In this document: positions 18,129 through 27,654 of the stretch, one piece after another
How positions within the stretch are numbered: the stretch's first letter is position 1
How the letters are laid out: every line of letters begins with the position of its first letter
NCBI RefSeq assembly: GCF_001767295.1
Contig: NZ_CP014944.1
Location: 1,798,001-1,862,000, forward strand
DNA: 64,000 nt
Source: Colwellia sp. PAMC 20917
GTDB taxonomy: Bacteria > Pseudomonadota > Gammaproteobacteria > Enterobacterales > Alteromonadaceae
Reading direction: 5' to 3'
Notes under the pieces: model-generated
Seen by the model: the letters and a program-made list of their open reading frames with translations, nothing else
The model's database searches: none
Told to the model about the DNA's origin: nothing
Program-made: the position numbers and the translations under genes

Positions 18129-18733
18129 GCGATCTCAACTTAAATGAAGATCAGCAAGATTGTTTACAAGAAATAATTAATGTTGCTATGGGTCAAGCAA
18201 GTGACCAACTTGCCCGATACTTAAATACCTTTGTTTATTTAAAAGTACCTAGTATTGAACAAGTCAGTACGCTTAGCCTGCTTAATTCGTTAAACAGTGA
18301 TGAAAATTCTGCTGCGGTAGTAAGTCAAGGCTTCTTTGGTTACGAAGGCATTCGCGGTGAAGCACTGCTTATGTACAAGCCGAAAGATTCTGATCGACTT
18401 GCAGATTTACTGGGCTATGAGCCTGATGAATTATCTGTTGAAGAACAAATTATCGACTTAAGTTCTATTTTAACCACCACCTTCTTAAATGTTTTTGCTA
18501 AACAAATAGATAATCAAATGTCTTACAGTGCGCCGCGTTTATTAGCGGGTTCACAAAGTGCAATATCCGATCATCTTGCCCAACAATCATTTAACTGGGA
18601 CTTAGCTTTAAAAGTTAAAATAACTTATCAAGTTACTGATTATTCATTTAATTGCGATATGGTTTTGTTTATTCCTGAGTCAGCAATTATCAATATAAAA
18701 ACAGTTATTGACAGAATTTTGGAAGAGTTCTAA
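18125..18733 (+). CDS. CheC/CheX-type aspartyl-phosphate phosphatase
   Basis: A 202-residue protein carrying the exact active-site signature of the CheC/CheX/FliY family, D-x3-E-x2-N-x22-P: Asp, Glu and Asn lie in DCLQEIINVAMGQ and the Pro in LKVPSIEQ. These enzymes dephosphorylate CheY-type receivers. A second, degenerate site is visible near IIDLSSILTTTFLN, where the expected Glu and Asn are replaced. It overlaps the receiver gene and directly abuts the cyclase gene, so the three are almost certainly translated together. The receiver encoded just upstream is the obvious substrate. Confidence 0.85.
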   Translation: MSDLNLNEDQQDCLQEIINVAMGQASDQLARYLNTFVYLKVPSIEQVSTLSLLNSLNSDENSAAVVSQGFFGYEGIRGEALLMYKPKDSDRLADLLGYEPDELSVEEQIIDLSSILTTTFLNVFAKQIDNQMSYSAPRLLAGSQSAISDHLAQQSFNWDLALKVKITYQVTDYSFNCDMVLFIPESAIINIKTVIDRILEEF

Positions 18734-19681
18734 ATGCTTGCTGATGATATTTGTCCTGATATTGCCAACAAATTAAATACCGGTATTCTCATCATAGATA
18801 GTCAATACAATATCGTATTTTGGAATCGATATTTACAAATTCATGCGAACAAAAAGCCTGAAAATGTTATTGGACAAGATATTTTTATTGTCTTCCCCGA
18901 GCTGCCAGAAAAGTGGTTCAAAAGAAAAATTGAAAGTGTCTTTCAACTAAAAACCCAGTCTTTTTGCTCATGGGAACAAAGACATCACCTTTTTGAATTG
19001 CCTCATACCCGTCCTATGACGACAGACAGTCACTTTATGGCACAAAACTGTACCTTTTTGCCGCTTGAAAATAAGGAAGCTAACGAGCACGTTTGTATTC
19101 TTATCGAAGATGTTACCGATGTATGCCATTACCAAAGTAAGCTGAACAAAACACTTGAAGAGCTTGCACAGGCCAATCGTATCGATGGCTTAACACAAGT
19201 CTTTAACCGCAAGCATTGGGAAGAGTGTCTCGAAAAAGAATTTTCGCGCGCACGTCGTTATCAGCATGGTTTAGCGCTTATTATGTTCGATTTAGATCAT
19301 TTCAAATTACTTAATGATACTTACGGACATTTAGGTGGCGATATAGTATTAATAGAAACCGCTAAAGTGATCAGTGAACTACTGCGCTTAGGTGACTTAT
19401 TCGGTCGCTATGGCGGTGAAGAATTTGCGATTATTCTGCCTAATACCGATATTATTGGCGCTTTAGATGTTGCTGAGCGGATCCGCGTTGCGATCAGCAA
19501 AAATGTCATTAAGTTTCAAGAAATCGAAATAAATGTTACCGCCAGTGTTGGTGTTGCAGTCATCACCGAAGCAGACACCCGTTATGAAGACTTAATATCC
19601 CACACAGACCTTGCTTTATATGACGCTAAGGCTTCTGGAAGAAACATAGTTTGTGCTGCAAAAAAGATTATTTCAGCCTAA
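18734..19681 (+). CDS. PAS-GGDEF diguanylate cyclase
   Basis: 315 residues. The N-terminal 120 resemble a PAS domain (LNTGILIIDSQYNIVFWN, then ENVIGQDIF). A short coiled linker KLNKTLEELAQANRIDGLTQ leads into a GGDEF domain with active-site GGEEF in RYGGEEFAIILP, so it should make cyclic-di-GMP. The usual RxxD inhibitory site is not apparent upstream of GGEEF. The gene starts one base after the phosphatase stop. With a receiver and its phosphatase upstream, the cyclase is probably the output of the module. Confidence 0.9.
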   Translation: MLADDICPDIANKLNTGILIIDSQYNIVFWNRYLQIHANKKPENVIGQDIFIVFPELPEKWFKRKIESVFQLKTQSFCSWEQRHHLFELPHTRPMTTDSHFMAQNCTFLPLENKEANEHVCILIEDVTDVCHYQSKLNKTLEELAQANRIDGLTQVFNRKHWEECLEKEFSRARRYQHGLALIMFDLDHFKLLNDTYGHLGGDIVLIETAKVISELLRLGDLFGRYGGEEFAIILPNTDIIGALDVAERIRVAISKNVIKFQEIEINVTASVGVAVITEADTRYEDLISHTDLALYDAKASGRNIVCAAKKIISA

Positions 19682-19728
19682 AAAACTGAATATATTCGCT
19701 TTATTATCCAAATAAACCCTCTTACTGC

Positions 19729-19767
19729 TTATTTATGAATAAAGTATAACTTTTTATTCATAAATAA
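19729..19767. repeat. Perfect 15-bp inverted repeat upstream of the thr promoter
   Basis: Arms TTATTTATGAATAAA and TTTATTCATAAATAA are perfect complements around a 9-base loop. It follows the cyclase gene by 48 bp and ends just before a TTGACA at 19771. It could be the terminator of the signalling operon or an operator for the threonine operon; AT-rich arms and absence of a T-tract leave this open. Confidence 0.6.
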
Positions 19768-19770
19768 CTA

Positions 19771-19804
19771 TTGACAGTAAAACACCGCTCAGGCATTTTA
19801 TAAC
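19771..19804 (+). promoter_or_regulatory. Probable thr operon promoter region
   Basis: A consensus -35 TTGACA at 19771-19776 is followed after 17-18 bases by a weak -10 (CATTTT/ATTTTA at 19794-19800), just ahead of the thrL start. The -10 assignment is uncertain. Confidence 0.4.
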
Positions 19805-19805
19805 C

Positions 19806-19880
19806 ATGAAAACATTTGTCCGTCGTATTACCATTATTATTATCACTACCACCCTCAATGGGATGGTTGTCATCGGCTGA
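19806..19880 (+). CDS. thrL: thr operon leader peptide ThrL
   Basis: A 24-residue peptide starting MKTFVRRITIIIITTTLNG: a run of isoleucine and threonine codons in front of an intrinsic terminator and thrA. This is the classic attenuation arrangement. When charged tRNA-Thr or tRNA-Ile is scarce the ribosome stalls in the ITIIIITTT stretch and transcription continues into thrABC. Five threonine and six isoleucine codons are present. Confidence 0.9.
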   Translation: MKTFVRRITIIIITTTLNGMVVIG

Positions 19881-19900
19881 CGTGTCAAAAACACATAAAT

Positions 19901-19938
19901 AAAAGCCCGTGACCCCTTAGGTTCCGGGCTTTTTTTTG
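19901..19938 (+). terminator. thr operon attenuator
   Basis: GC-rich stem AAAAGCCCG...CGGGCTTTT followed by eight T's, 20 bp after the thrL stop and 66 bp before thrA. This is a strong Rho-independent terminator in the right place for attenuation by ThrL translation. Confidence 0.9.
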
Positions 19939-20003
19939 TTTTAAGGTTTTAATCATTGCAAGTTCTTTGGCTCGCAAAGAATTTACAATAAAAAGGAAGT
20001 AAA

Positions 20004-22460
20004 ATGCGTGTATTAAAGTTTGGAGGTTCATCTCTAGGGTCAGCAGAACGTTTTGTGCAAGTTGCCAAAATTATAGCTGACAAAAGTAACGATTCTGCTG
20101 TTGCCGTTGTTGTTTCCGCCCCACAAGGCGTAACCAACCATTTAGTGGCTATGGCAGAGAATATTAGTGATGAAATAAAATTACAAAATGATTTAGAACA
20201 CTTCAGAAAAGCCATTATAACCATTATCGATGATCTTGGTGCCAGCTTACCAAAATTCAGCCCATTACATGCAGAGCAAGTCCTTATAAACTGGGAGCAT
20301 AAGCTTTCACGTTATCTACAAGGCGCAACTATGTTGTCTTATTGCCCGGATCATATCCGCGCTATAATTATCAGCATAGGTGAGCGTTTAAGTGTTGCCT
20401 TGCTCGAATCAGTGTTGAACGCACAAAATATTAAAACGTCTGTTATTGAACCAGAAAAATTTTTAATCACCAACGAAGCGTCTCTTAATGCAGTCGCTGA
20501 TTTAGTCTTATCAAAAGAAAACTTCGAAAACCATTACAACAATCTCAATAAAGTTGCCTTAATGCCGGGTTTCATCGGTGTTAACAAACAAGGGCAAGTA
20601 ACGACACTTGGCCGCAATGGTTCTGATTACTCTGCTGCCGTTCTCGCGGTTTGTGCTCAAGCTGAATGTTGTGAAATATGGACGGATGTTGATGGTGTTT
20701 TTAACGCAGATCCTCGTCTAATAAAGGAAGCAAAATTACTTGATTACTTGTCATATCAAGAAGCGATGGAACTTTCATATTTTGGTGCTAGCGTGCTACA
20801 CCCAAAAACGATTGGCCCCATAGCTCAATTTCATATTCCTTGTTTGATTAAAAATACCGGTAATCCTGATGCGCCAGGAACCTTAATATCTAACGAGGAT
20901 GATCAAACTAAAAAAGTTAAAGCGATATCTAATCTTGATGATTTAACTATGGTCAATGTCTCAGGACCGGGTATGAAAGGTATGGTTGGCATGGCAAGTC
21001 GTGTATTTGCCACTATGAGTCAAGAAAAAATTTCTTTAGTCTTAATTAGCCAGTCTTCCAGCGAATACTGTATCAGTTTTTGTATTCACACCAGTGATGC
21101 TGAATTAGCCGAACTAAGCTTACAACAAGAGTTCGAGCTGGAATTACTCAATGGTTTACTTGAACCGTTGAAGTTACAACATGAATTATCGATTATTTCT
21201 CTGGTTGGTGACGGTATGCATCACCAACAAGGGGTTGCTGCTAAGTTTTTCAGTTCATTAGCCCAAGCACGTGTCAATGTCATCGCTATTGCCCAAGATT
21301 CGTCAGAGCGAAGTATTTCTGTTGTGGTAGAAAAACGTAAATGTACTGATGCAATGAAAGTCAGTCATCAAAATTTCTTCACCCACAAACCCACTATTGA
21401 TGTATTCCTTGTTGGTTGCGGTGTTGTTGGTAGTGAACTTCTTGCGCAAATTGCTCGTCAACAACCTAAGCTTAAAAAGCAAAATATTTCCTTAAAGGTT
21501 TACGGCATTGCTAACAGTAAAGGTATGGTTTTTAATACTGAAGGTATTGATTTAGATAACTGGCAAGCAGAAATGAAAAGTGACGCAGTTCCAGTAAATG
21601 TTGAAAACATCAAGGCTTTTGTCCGCGAGAATCACCTGATTAACCCGGTGTTAGTCGACTCAACCTCTAGTGAGTCTTTAGCGATGAGCTATGTAGAGTA
21701 CCTTGAAGAGGGTTTTAATATTGTAACGCCAAATAAAAAAGCCAATACTGACTCTTGGCAATACTATCAAGCGTTGCGCAGTGCAGCACAGAAGTCTAAC
21801 CGTCGCTTCTTATATGAAACAACAGTTGGTGCTGGCTTACCCGTAATTGATACCTTACAAAGCTTGCTAAAAGCGGGTGATGAATTAGTACGTTTTGAAG
21901 GGATATTGTCTGGTTCACTTTCCTATATGTTTGGAAAACTAGAAGAAGGTATGACCGTTTCTCAAGCCACCGCTATCGCCAAAGAAAATGGCTTTACCGA
22001 GCCTGACCCTCGTGACGATTTAAGCGGTATGGACGTAGCGCGTAAATTGTTAATCATGGCGCGTGAAGCAGGAATACCGCTTGAGTTATCAGATATCTCT
22101 ATAGAATCTGTGTTACCTGCAAACTTTGATGCGAGTGGTGATGTCAGTGAATTTATGAAGAACTTAGCGAAAATAGATGATGAATTTTCTCAACGAGTAA
22201 AAGTCGCAAAAGCTGAAGGTAAAGTTTTACGTTATATCGGCAATATAGTTGATGGAAAATGTAAAGTTGCCATTGAAGCTGTTGCCAATGATCATCCACT
22301 TTATAGTGTTAAAGATGGTGAAAATGCGTTGGCAATACATAGCCGTTATTACCAACCCTTACCGTTTGTATTACGCGGTTATGGCGCAGGTGCTGCGGTT
22401 ACCGCCGCAGGTGTGTTTGGCGATCTATTAAGAACATTAGCATGGGAGCAGCAGCACTAA
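20004..22460 (+). CDS. thrA: Bifunctional aspartokinase I / homoserine dehydrogenase I ThrA
   Basis: An 818-residue fusion. The aspartokinase part starts [17 protein letters not shown] and includes [14 protein letters not shown]. Two ACT regions follow around residues 315-460 ([31 protein letters not shown]) for threonine feedback. The homoserine dehydrogenase begins near residue 465 ([14 protein letters not shown]) and carries TPNKKANT and [15 protein letters not shown]. The two activities are the first and third steps from aspartate to threonine. AAGGAAG precedes the ATG. The stop overlaps the thrB start (TAATG). Confidence 0.96.
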   Translation: MRVLKFGGSSLGSAERFVQVAKIIADKSNDSAVAVVVSAPQGVTNHLVAMAENISDEIKLQNDLEHFRKAIITIIDDLGASLPKFSPLHAEQVLINWEHKLSRYLQGATMLSYCPDHIRAIIISIGERLSVALLESVLNAQNIKTSVIEPEKFLITNEASLNAVADLVLSKENFENHYNNLNKVALMPGFIGVNKQGQVTTLGRNGSDYSAAVLAVCAQAECCEIWTDVDGVFNADPRLIKEAKLLDYLSYQEAMELSYFGASVLHPKTIGPIAQFHIPCLIKNTGNPDAPGTLISNEDDQTKKVKAISNLDDLTMVNVSGPGMKGMVGMASRVFATMSQEKISLVLISQSSSEYCISFCIHTSDAELAELSLQQEFELELLNGLLEPLKLQHELSIISLVGDGMHHQQGVAAKFFSSLAQARVNVIAIAQDSSERSISVVVEKRKCTDAMKVSHQNFFTHKPTIDVFLVGCGVVGSELLAQIARQQPKLKKQNISLKVYGIANSKGMVFNTEGIDLDNWQAEMKSDAVPVNVENIKAFVRENHLINPVLVDSTSSESLAMSYVEYLEEGFNIVTPNKKANTDSWQYYQALRSAAQKSNRRFLYETTVGAGLPVIDTLQSLLKAGDELVRFEGILSGSLSYMFGKLEEGMTVSQATAIAKENGFTEPDPRDDLSGMDVARKLLIMAREAGIPLELSDISIESVLPANFDASGDVSEFMKNLAKIDDEFSQRVKVAKAEGKVLRYIGNIVDGKCKVAIEAVANDHPLYSVKDGENALAIHSRYYQPLPFVLRGYGAGAAVTAAGVFGDLLRTLAWEQQH

Positions 22461-23407
22461 TGACTATATCTGTTTTTGCTCCTGCATCAATAGGCAACTT
22501 AAACGTTGGCTTTGATGTTTTAGGTTTAGCGGTTAAGCCCATTGATGGTACTTTATTAGGTGATGTAGTTACTATAGAGTCAGCCACAGAGAATAAGCTG
22601 ATTGTGATTGGTGAATTTGCCAATAAGCTACCCGGTAAGGCCACAGACAATATTGTTTGGCATTGTCTAGAGCTATACAACCTAGCACTTGAAAAAGCGC
22701 AACAAGCGGTTAAAAAAGTACAACTAACACTAGATAAAAAGATGCCGGTTGGCAGTGGTTTGGGCTCAAGTGCTTGCTCTGTAGTCGCAGCTCTGGTCGC
22801 ACTCAATGAATTTTATCAGCAATATTTTGATGAAAAAACACTGTTATTTATGATGGGTCAAATGGAGGCAAAAATAAGTGGCAGTTTGCATTACGACAAT
22901 GTCGCGCCATGTTATTTAGGTGGTTTGCAATTAATGGTGCCGGACAAACAGCTTATTAGCCAGAGTTTGCCCCTATTTGATCATTGCTACTACGTAATGG
23001 CTTACCCAGGTATTAATGTCTCAACGAAAGCTGCGCGCGATGTTTTACCCAAGCAATACAGTCGTGCTGACGCCATTACTTTCGGACAAAATTTAGCAAC
23101 TTTTGTTGATGCTTGCCACCGTAATGATAAACAACAAGCATTTTCAGTACTCAAAGATGTACTTGCAGAGCCTTATCGTCAGCACTTGTTACCAAAATTT
23201 ATCGAAGCTAAAGACTATTTAAGCGCTCAAGGTCATTTAGCTGTAGGCATTTCAGGATCAGGGCCTACGTTGTTTTGTGTCTGTGATTCGCTTGAAAAAG
23301 CCCAAGATAGCGCGCTTTGGTTACAAAAAAATTATTTACAAACAGACTCAGGTTTTGTTCATGTCTGTCAGGTTCACTTAACGGGTGCTGAGAGATTGCC
23401 CGCTTAA
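22460..23407 (+). CDS. thrB: Homoserine kinase ThrB
   Basis: GHMP-family kinase that phosphorylates homoserine. 315 residues from [19 protein letters not shown], with the ATP-binding motif PVGSGLGSSACS near residue 95 and the late glycine-rich GISGSGPTLFCV. I use the ATG overlapping the thrA stop; an in-frame ATG six codons earlier lies inside thrA. Coupled translation after thrA is likely. Confidence 0.95.
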   Translation: MTISVFAPASIGNLNVGFDVLGLAVKPIDGTLLGDVVTIESATENKLIVIGEFANKLPGKATDNIVWHCLELYNLALEKAQQAVKKVQLTLDKKMPVGSGLGSSACSVVAALVALNEFYQQYFDEKTLLFMMGQMEAKISGSLHYDNVAPCYLGGLQLMVPDKQLISQSLPLFDHCYYVMAYPGINVSTKAARDVLPKQYSRADAITFGQNLATFVDACHRNDKQQAFSVLKDVLAEPYRQHLLPKFIEAKDYLSAQGHLAVGISGSGPTLFCVCDSLEKAQDSALWLQKNYLQTDSGFVHVCQVHLTGAERLPA

Positions 23408-23446
23408 TCACTTTATTAAAAATACCAAATTTATTAGGAATATGTT

Positions 23447-24742
23447 GTGAAATTTTATAATTTAAAAGAAAACGATGAACAAGTCAGTTTTGCTGGTGCG
23501 GTTAAGCAAGGACTAGGAAAAAATCAGGGACTCTTTTTTCCTGAAACAATCCCAGTGTTAGATAATATCGATGAATTACTCGCTATGCCTTTAGTTGAAA
23601 GAAGTGTACATGTCCTCTACCCGTTTGTAGAAGGTGATTTAACTAAAGCGCAATTAACTGAGATTGTAACCAGTGCTTTTAACTTTCCAGCACAAATTCA
23701 ACCCATCAATAAAGACAGAGCTATATTAGAGCTTTTTCATGGTCCAACACTCGCCTTTAAAGATTTTGGCGCGCGTTTTATGGCTAAATGTTTGCAAGTT
23801 TTTAGCAAAGATAAAAAGATCACTATATTAACGGCGACCTCAGGTGACACAGGCGCGGCGGTTGCTCATGCTTTTCATAACATTGAAAATATTCGTGTGG
23901 TGATCTTATATCCGAAAGGAAAAATCAGCCTGCTACAAGAAAAAATGTTTACGACCTTAGGCGGCAATATTGAAACACTCGCTATCGACGGGAGTTTTGA
24001 TGATTGTCAGGCGTTAGTTAAAAAGTCATTCGATGATAGAGAGCTCGCTACTACTATAGGTTTAAATTCAGCTAACTCAATAAATATCAGCCGCTTATTA
24101 GCTCAGGTATGTTACTACTTTGAAGGGTTTGCACAGTTATCTCGTCAAAAGTGTAAAAGCGAATTAAACGATGTTGTGGTATCGATTCCCAGTGGTAACT
24201 TTGGTAACTTAACCGCTGGTTTATTTGCTAAAGCACTCGGTTTACCGATAAAAAGATTTATTGCGGCAACAAATGCCAACGATACTGTGCCTCGTTACCT
24301 AAAAACAGGTGAGTGGACGCCTAATGCTACTGTAGCGACCATTTCAAATGCTATGGATGTTAGCGATCCAAATAACTGGCCTCGCGTTGAACATATGCTA
24401 AAGTCTGGCATAGTTCCTAGCGATTGTATTAGTTCAGTTTCAATTGATGAAGAACAAACACAGTCAACTGTTTTACAGTTAGCCAAGCTGGGTTACATCA
24501 GTGAACCACATGCAGCCGTTGCCTATAAAGCGTTACAGTACAATGCAGATGAAGGTGAATTTGGTGTATTTTTAGGCACCGCACACCCAGCAAAATTCAA
24601 AGAGGTGGTTGAAAGTATTTTAGGACAACCAATCGGTTTACCAAAAGAACTTGCTGACTGCGCCAGCGAAACCATTTTATCAAAAGATATGGCCGCTAAC
24701 TTTAGCGACTTACGTGATTATTTATTATTAAACGATCACTAA
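23447..24742 (+). CDS. thrC: Threonine synthase ThrC
   Basis: PLP enzyme that makes threonine from phosphohomoserine, 431 residues. The PLP lysine is in GPTLAFKDFGARFM near residue 108, followed by TATSGDTGAAVAHAF and later SIPSGNFGNLTAGL. Translation begins at a GTG with AGGAA seven bases upstream; the ATG four bases earlier is out of frame and stops at once. It is the last gene of the operon and is followed by a good terminator. Confidence 0.95.
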   Translation: MKFYNLKENDEQVSFAGAVKQGLGKNQGLFFPETIPVLDNIDELLAMPLVERSVHVLYPFVEGDLTKAQLTEIVTSAFNFPAQIQPINKDRAILELFHGPTLAFKDFGARFMAKCLQVFSKDKKITILTATSGDTGAAVAHAFHNIENIRVVILYPKGKISLLQEKMFTTLGGNIETLAIDGSFDDCQALVKKSFDDRELATTIGLNSANSINISRLLAQVCYYFEGFAQLSRQKCKSELNDVVVSIPSGNFGNLTAGLFAKALGLPIKRFIAATNANDTVPRYLKTGEWTPNATVATISNAMDVSDPNNWPRVEHMLKSGIVPSDCISSVSIDEEQTQSTVLQLAKLGYISEPHAAVAYKALQYNADEGEFGVFLGTAHPAKFKEVVESILGQPIGLPKELADCASETILSKDMAANFSDLRDYLLLNDH

Positions 24743-24770
24743 TTTCGTTCAGTTAAAAACACGTTTATAA

Positions 24771-24801
24771 TGGTCGTTAATTTAGATTAACGGCCATTTT
24801 T
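24771..24801 (+). terminator. Terminator of the thr operon
   Basis: Stem TGGTCGTTAAT/ATTAACGGCCA with a TTAG loop and a run of five T's. It lies 29 bp after thrC and immediately before ung, so it separates the two transcripts. Confidence 0.85.
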
Positions 24802-24808
24802 ATACCTC

Positions 24809-25498
24809 ATGATAAATCAAAATATTAAGCCGCAATGGCAACAACTTATTAATCAAGAACAAGCCAAGCCATATTTCATTGAACTAAACCAAGTAATTTC
24901 TCAACAACGAGCAAAGGGCGAAGTTATCTTTCCTGCGCAAAACGATATTTTTAATGCCTTTTGTTATCAAGATATTAAAGACACTAAAGTGGTTATTTTA
25001 GGGCAAGACCCCTATCACGGTGAAGATCAAGCTCACGGACTTGCTTTTTCTGTGCAACCCGGCATTAAAGTCCCACCTTCTTTAGTCAATATTTATAAAG
25101 AGCTTGTTAATGAGTTTGCTGACTTTAATAAGCCAAGCCACGGTTGCTTAACGCAGTGGGCAGAGCAAGGGGTGCTATTACTGAATACGGTTTTAACCGT
25201 CAAACAAGCACAGGCTCATTCTCATGCTAAGTTAGGTTGGGAAACATTTACTGATGCAGTAATAAAGCACATTAATCAAGAAAGTAGCGGTTGTGTATTC
25301 TTACTTTGGGGAGCTCATGCGCAAAAGAAAGGAAAAAACATTAATACCGAAAAGCATTTTGTATTAAACGGGCCTCATCCTTCACCTTTATCGGCATATC
25401 GCGGTTTTTTTGGCTGTCAGCATTTCTCAAAAACCAACCAATGGTTACAATCAAAAAATATGACTCCGATAAACTGGCAGTTGCCTGAACAAGCATAA
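24809..25498 (+). CDS. ung: Uracil-DNA glycosylase Ung
   Basis: Removes uracil from DNA to start base-excision repair. 229 residues with the catalytic water-activating motif [22 protein letters not shown], the Pro-rich loop [21 protein letters not shown] and the DNA-inserting [13 protein letters not shown]. Its C-terminal codons ([12 protein letters not shown]) lie in the first of three tandem copies that continue beyond the stop. No ribosome binding site stands out before the ATG, which is only seven bases past the thr terminator T-run. Confidence 0.95.
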   Translation: MINQNIKPQWQQLINQEQAKPYFIELNQVISQQRAKGEVIFPAQNDIFNAFCYQDIKDTKVVILGQDPYHGEDQAHGLAFSVQPGIKVPPSLVNIYKELVNEFADFNKPSHGCLTQWAEQGVLLLNTVLTVKQAQAHSHAKLGWETFTDAVIKHINQESSGCVFLLWGAHAQKKGKNINTEKHFVLNGPHPSPLSAYRGFFGCQHFSKTNQWLQSKNMTPINWQLPEQA

Positions 25499-25704
25499 GG
25501 TTAACTAAAAAAAGATACAGTCCTTGGTAAACATCAAAAAAAATGACTCCGATAAATTGGCAGTTGCCTGAACAAGTATAAGCTTAACTAAAAAAGATAC
25601 AGCCATTGGTAAACATCAAAAAAAATGACTCCGATAAATTGGCAGTTGCCTGAACAAGTATAAGCTTAACTAAAAAAAGATACAGCCCTTGGTAAACATC
25701 AACA
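25460..25704 (+). repeat. Three tandem copies (82-83 bp) of the ung 3' end
   Basis: Copy 1 (25460-25542) begins at an ATG codon inside ung and includes the stop; copy 2 (25543-25624) and copy 3 (from 25625) repeat it with a few substitutions and indels. Only copy 3 keeps the right arm of the terminator hairpin. The junctions fall in a shared ATCAAAAAA stretch, which suggests duplication by slippage between short homologous runs. It is not a CRISPR: there are only three units and no spacers. Confidence 0.9.
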
Positions 25705-25718
25705 AAGGGCTCCTTTTT
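25684..25718 (+). terminator. ung terminator, displaced by the tandem repeat
   Basis: Stem AGCCCTT/AAGGGCT followed by CCTTTTT. It now lies about 190 bp beyond the ung stop because of the tandem copies, and also faces the end of rmf on the other strand. Confidence 0.75.
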
Positions 25719-25738
25719 ATTAAAAATAAGATGTTAAC

Positions 25739-25915
25739 TTATAACTTGAATAGTCCTAGATTTTTATCCGTTAACGCATCACGCCAACCCCCTAGCCATT
25801 CTGATTTTGCATCCGTATTTTGATAAGGACATTTTTCTTTTGTTTTTCCGGTGAGGCCTGCTTTATAACCATTGGAATGTGCTCTGCCTAGACGATCTCT
25901 TTTCTTTGTTTGCAT
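25739..25915 (-). CDS. rmf: Ribosome modulation factor Rmf
   Basis: A 58-residue protein recognisable as Rmf: it begins MQTKKRDRLGRAHSNGYKAG and contains CPYQ and EWLGGWRDAL. Rmf binds ribosomes in stationary phase and, with a hibernation factor, dimerises them into inactive 100S particles. GGAGAG lies seven bases before the ATG. It is shorter than most recognised genes and easily missed. It is convergent with ung. Confidence 0.93.
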   Translation of the reverse strand: MQTKKRDRLGRAHSNGYKAGLTGKTKEKCPYQNTDAKSEWLGGWRDALTDKNLGLFKL

Positions 25916-26160
25916 TGATAACTCTCCATCATTGTTTTGGTGATACTTATTAATACTTGTCGAATAAAACAGCAGTCGACAATTCAGTTAAGAATAAGCA
26001 AGAGGCTAAATCAAGTAAAATTACGATTAAAAAGTGTTCGACAGTTAATGATTGAGAGCTGAAAAATCCTAATTATAAGATTAAATAAATAAAACAATTT
26101 GTTACCAACAAGCGTTATTACCTATGATTATTAAAAATTATTTTTATATAAAAAATTATT

Positions 26161-26403
26161 TTAATGTTGTGGAATACCTAAGCGACTTGAGCGTAACAGT
26201 GGTTCTAACATGCCTTCAAGACCATTGAGTTTTATTTCGTAAATTAATTCAAGTTGCTGTCCTAGCTTACCTTCAGGAAAACCTTTTGATTTAAACCACA
26301 CTAAGTAAGGCTCTGGCAATTTTAGTAAGGGTCTACCTGCATATTTTCCAAAAGGCATTATTTGATTTACAGCGTCGAGCAAAGCTTGTTGATCTGAAAA
26401 CAT
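26161..26403 (-). CDS. DUF3820 family protein
   Basis: An 80-residue protein matching the DUF3820 type: MPFGKYAGRPLLKLPEPYLVWFK, then KGFPEGKLGQQLELIYEIKLNGLEGML. The family is widespread in proteobacteria (sometimes named a quorum-sensing-regulated virulence factor) and related to DNA-processing-associated small domains, but its function here is unknown. Divergent from the 372-residue orphan gene. Confidence 0.8.
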   Translation of the reverse strand: MFSDQQALLDAVNQIMPFGKYAGRPLLKLPEPYLVWFKSKGFPEGKLGQQLELIYEIKLNGLEGMLEPLLRSSRLGIPQH

Positions 26404-26530
26404 AGTTTCTCTACTTATTAAATTTTACTGTCGGGATAATAACTCAAAACCTTTTAACATCATAAAAGTGTCACAAGGTCTCTTTATAATCATCACAAGT
26501 TTATCGACTAACTTCAAACAGGGAACGAAC

Positions 26531-27649
26531 ATGTCTATAATAAGAAAACGCAGTGCGGCGCACAAAGCTTATATTCCTTCAAATGCGCGAGATAACCAAT
26601 ATATTTTAGCTGAGTTTGCCATTACCGATGAATTAATAGAGTTAATTTCTCCAAATATTTCAACGCATAGCACTCAACCTTACTATGATTTTTATCAAAG
26701 TTTATCACAATTATTATTTACGCTAAGTAATGACTATGCGATACAAAGTAGCTTATTTATTGCTAATGACAAATTAGTTCGCGTTCGCTACAGTCAAGAA
26801 ATGCACCAATGGCAAACCAGCCAGCAAATTTTATTTTATTACGATCCTCAAAATCATCAATTACAAAATTCTTTTTTTGATGCCAGTATTCGCGCAAAAA
26901 AGATCACCCTACTTTTTTTAGCCTCTGGCGACGACATTCGCTTTAATGCATCGGCATTTCATCAAAAAGTGACTCGGCTACTGCATAGTTTTATCGAGCA
27001 AACAAAATTACCTAACAGAGCGATACGTTTACGTGATCATCAACACCTTACCTATGATTTATTTGCTAAAAATAAAGGCTGCCTAGGCACACAAGCGCAT
27101 AAATTACGGCCTATTGATGAACGCTATAAATCACAAAACGTTGTTATAACACCGAACGCATCGGCAATAAGTTATGCGGTAATTAATCTAACGGTTGATA
27201 ATCGTTTATTGGGTTTAGTTGATATTGATGCCAATTCTAAAGATCCATACAATCCGCTTTATACTTATTTAACCGATACTTTTTCACTGGTGGCTAAGCG
27301 CTTTAATTTAAATAATGGAGCGTTAATCGCTAATGGTTTAGTCCCCATTGTCCGATATAGTTTGCATGAAATAATTTCTAAGATGGGTGAGTTACAAATG
27401 TTAGGTTATAACCCTAAACAGAGTCCCTGTGGCTTGGTGAGTAAATGGAAAGCCGATGAGTTAGTTGATAACGTACAATTTATCTTTGTGGCTACCGCAG
27501 AAGACTCCCAACATAGTGGCTATGGCAAGTTTATTAACCAAATAGAACAGGCAATGCGTTTATTAGCGACCGAACTCGAAATCCCCATTAATAAAGATGA
27601 ATTAACGTTAAGGTTTCATCAGCATATTGCTTATAATTTTGAAAACTAA
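26531..27649 (+). CDS. Hypothetical protein, 372 residues
   Basis: No family recognised. I choose the ATG at 26531 (MSIIRKRSAAHKAYIPSN) because GGGAA lies 7 bases upstream; a GTG at 26468 gives 21 extra residues of no clear type. The protein is soluble-looking, without signal peptide or membrane spans, mixed alpha/beta. The central part (SYAVINLTVDNRLLGLVDIDAN) reads like a PilZ- or GAF-sized beta domain, but this is only an impression. Next to it lies a decayed RegA-type regulator on the other strand. Confidence 0.6.
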   Translation: MSIIRKRSAAHKAYIPSNARDNQYILAEFAITDELIELISPNISTHSTQPYYDFYQSLSQLLFTLSNDYAIQSSLFIANDKLVRVRYSQEMHQWQTSQQILFYYDPQNHQLQNSFFDASIRAKKITLLFLASGDDIRFNASAFHQKVTRLLHSFIEQTKLPNRAIRLRDHQHLTYDLFAKNKGCLGTQAHKLRPIDERYKSQNVVITPNASAISYAVINLTVDNRLLGLVDIDANSKDPYNPLYTYLTDTFSLVAKRFNLNNGALIANGLVPIVRYSLHEIISKMGELQMLGYNPKQSPCGLVSKWKADELVDNVQFIFVATAEDSQHSGYGKFINQIEQAMRLLATELEIPINKDELTLRFHQHIAYNFEN

Positions 27650-27654
27650 GGTTA

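Noticed and set aside
25460-25704. CRISPR array
   Set aside because: Three long adjacent copies without spacers, derived from the ung 3' end.
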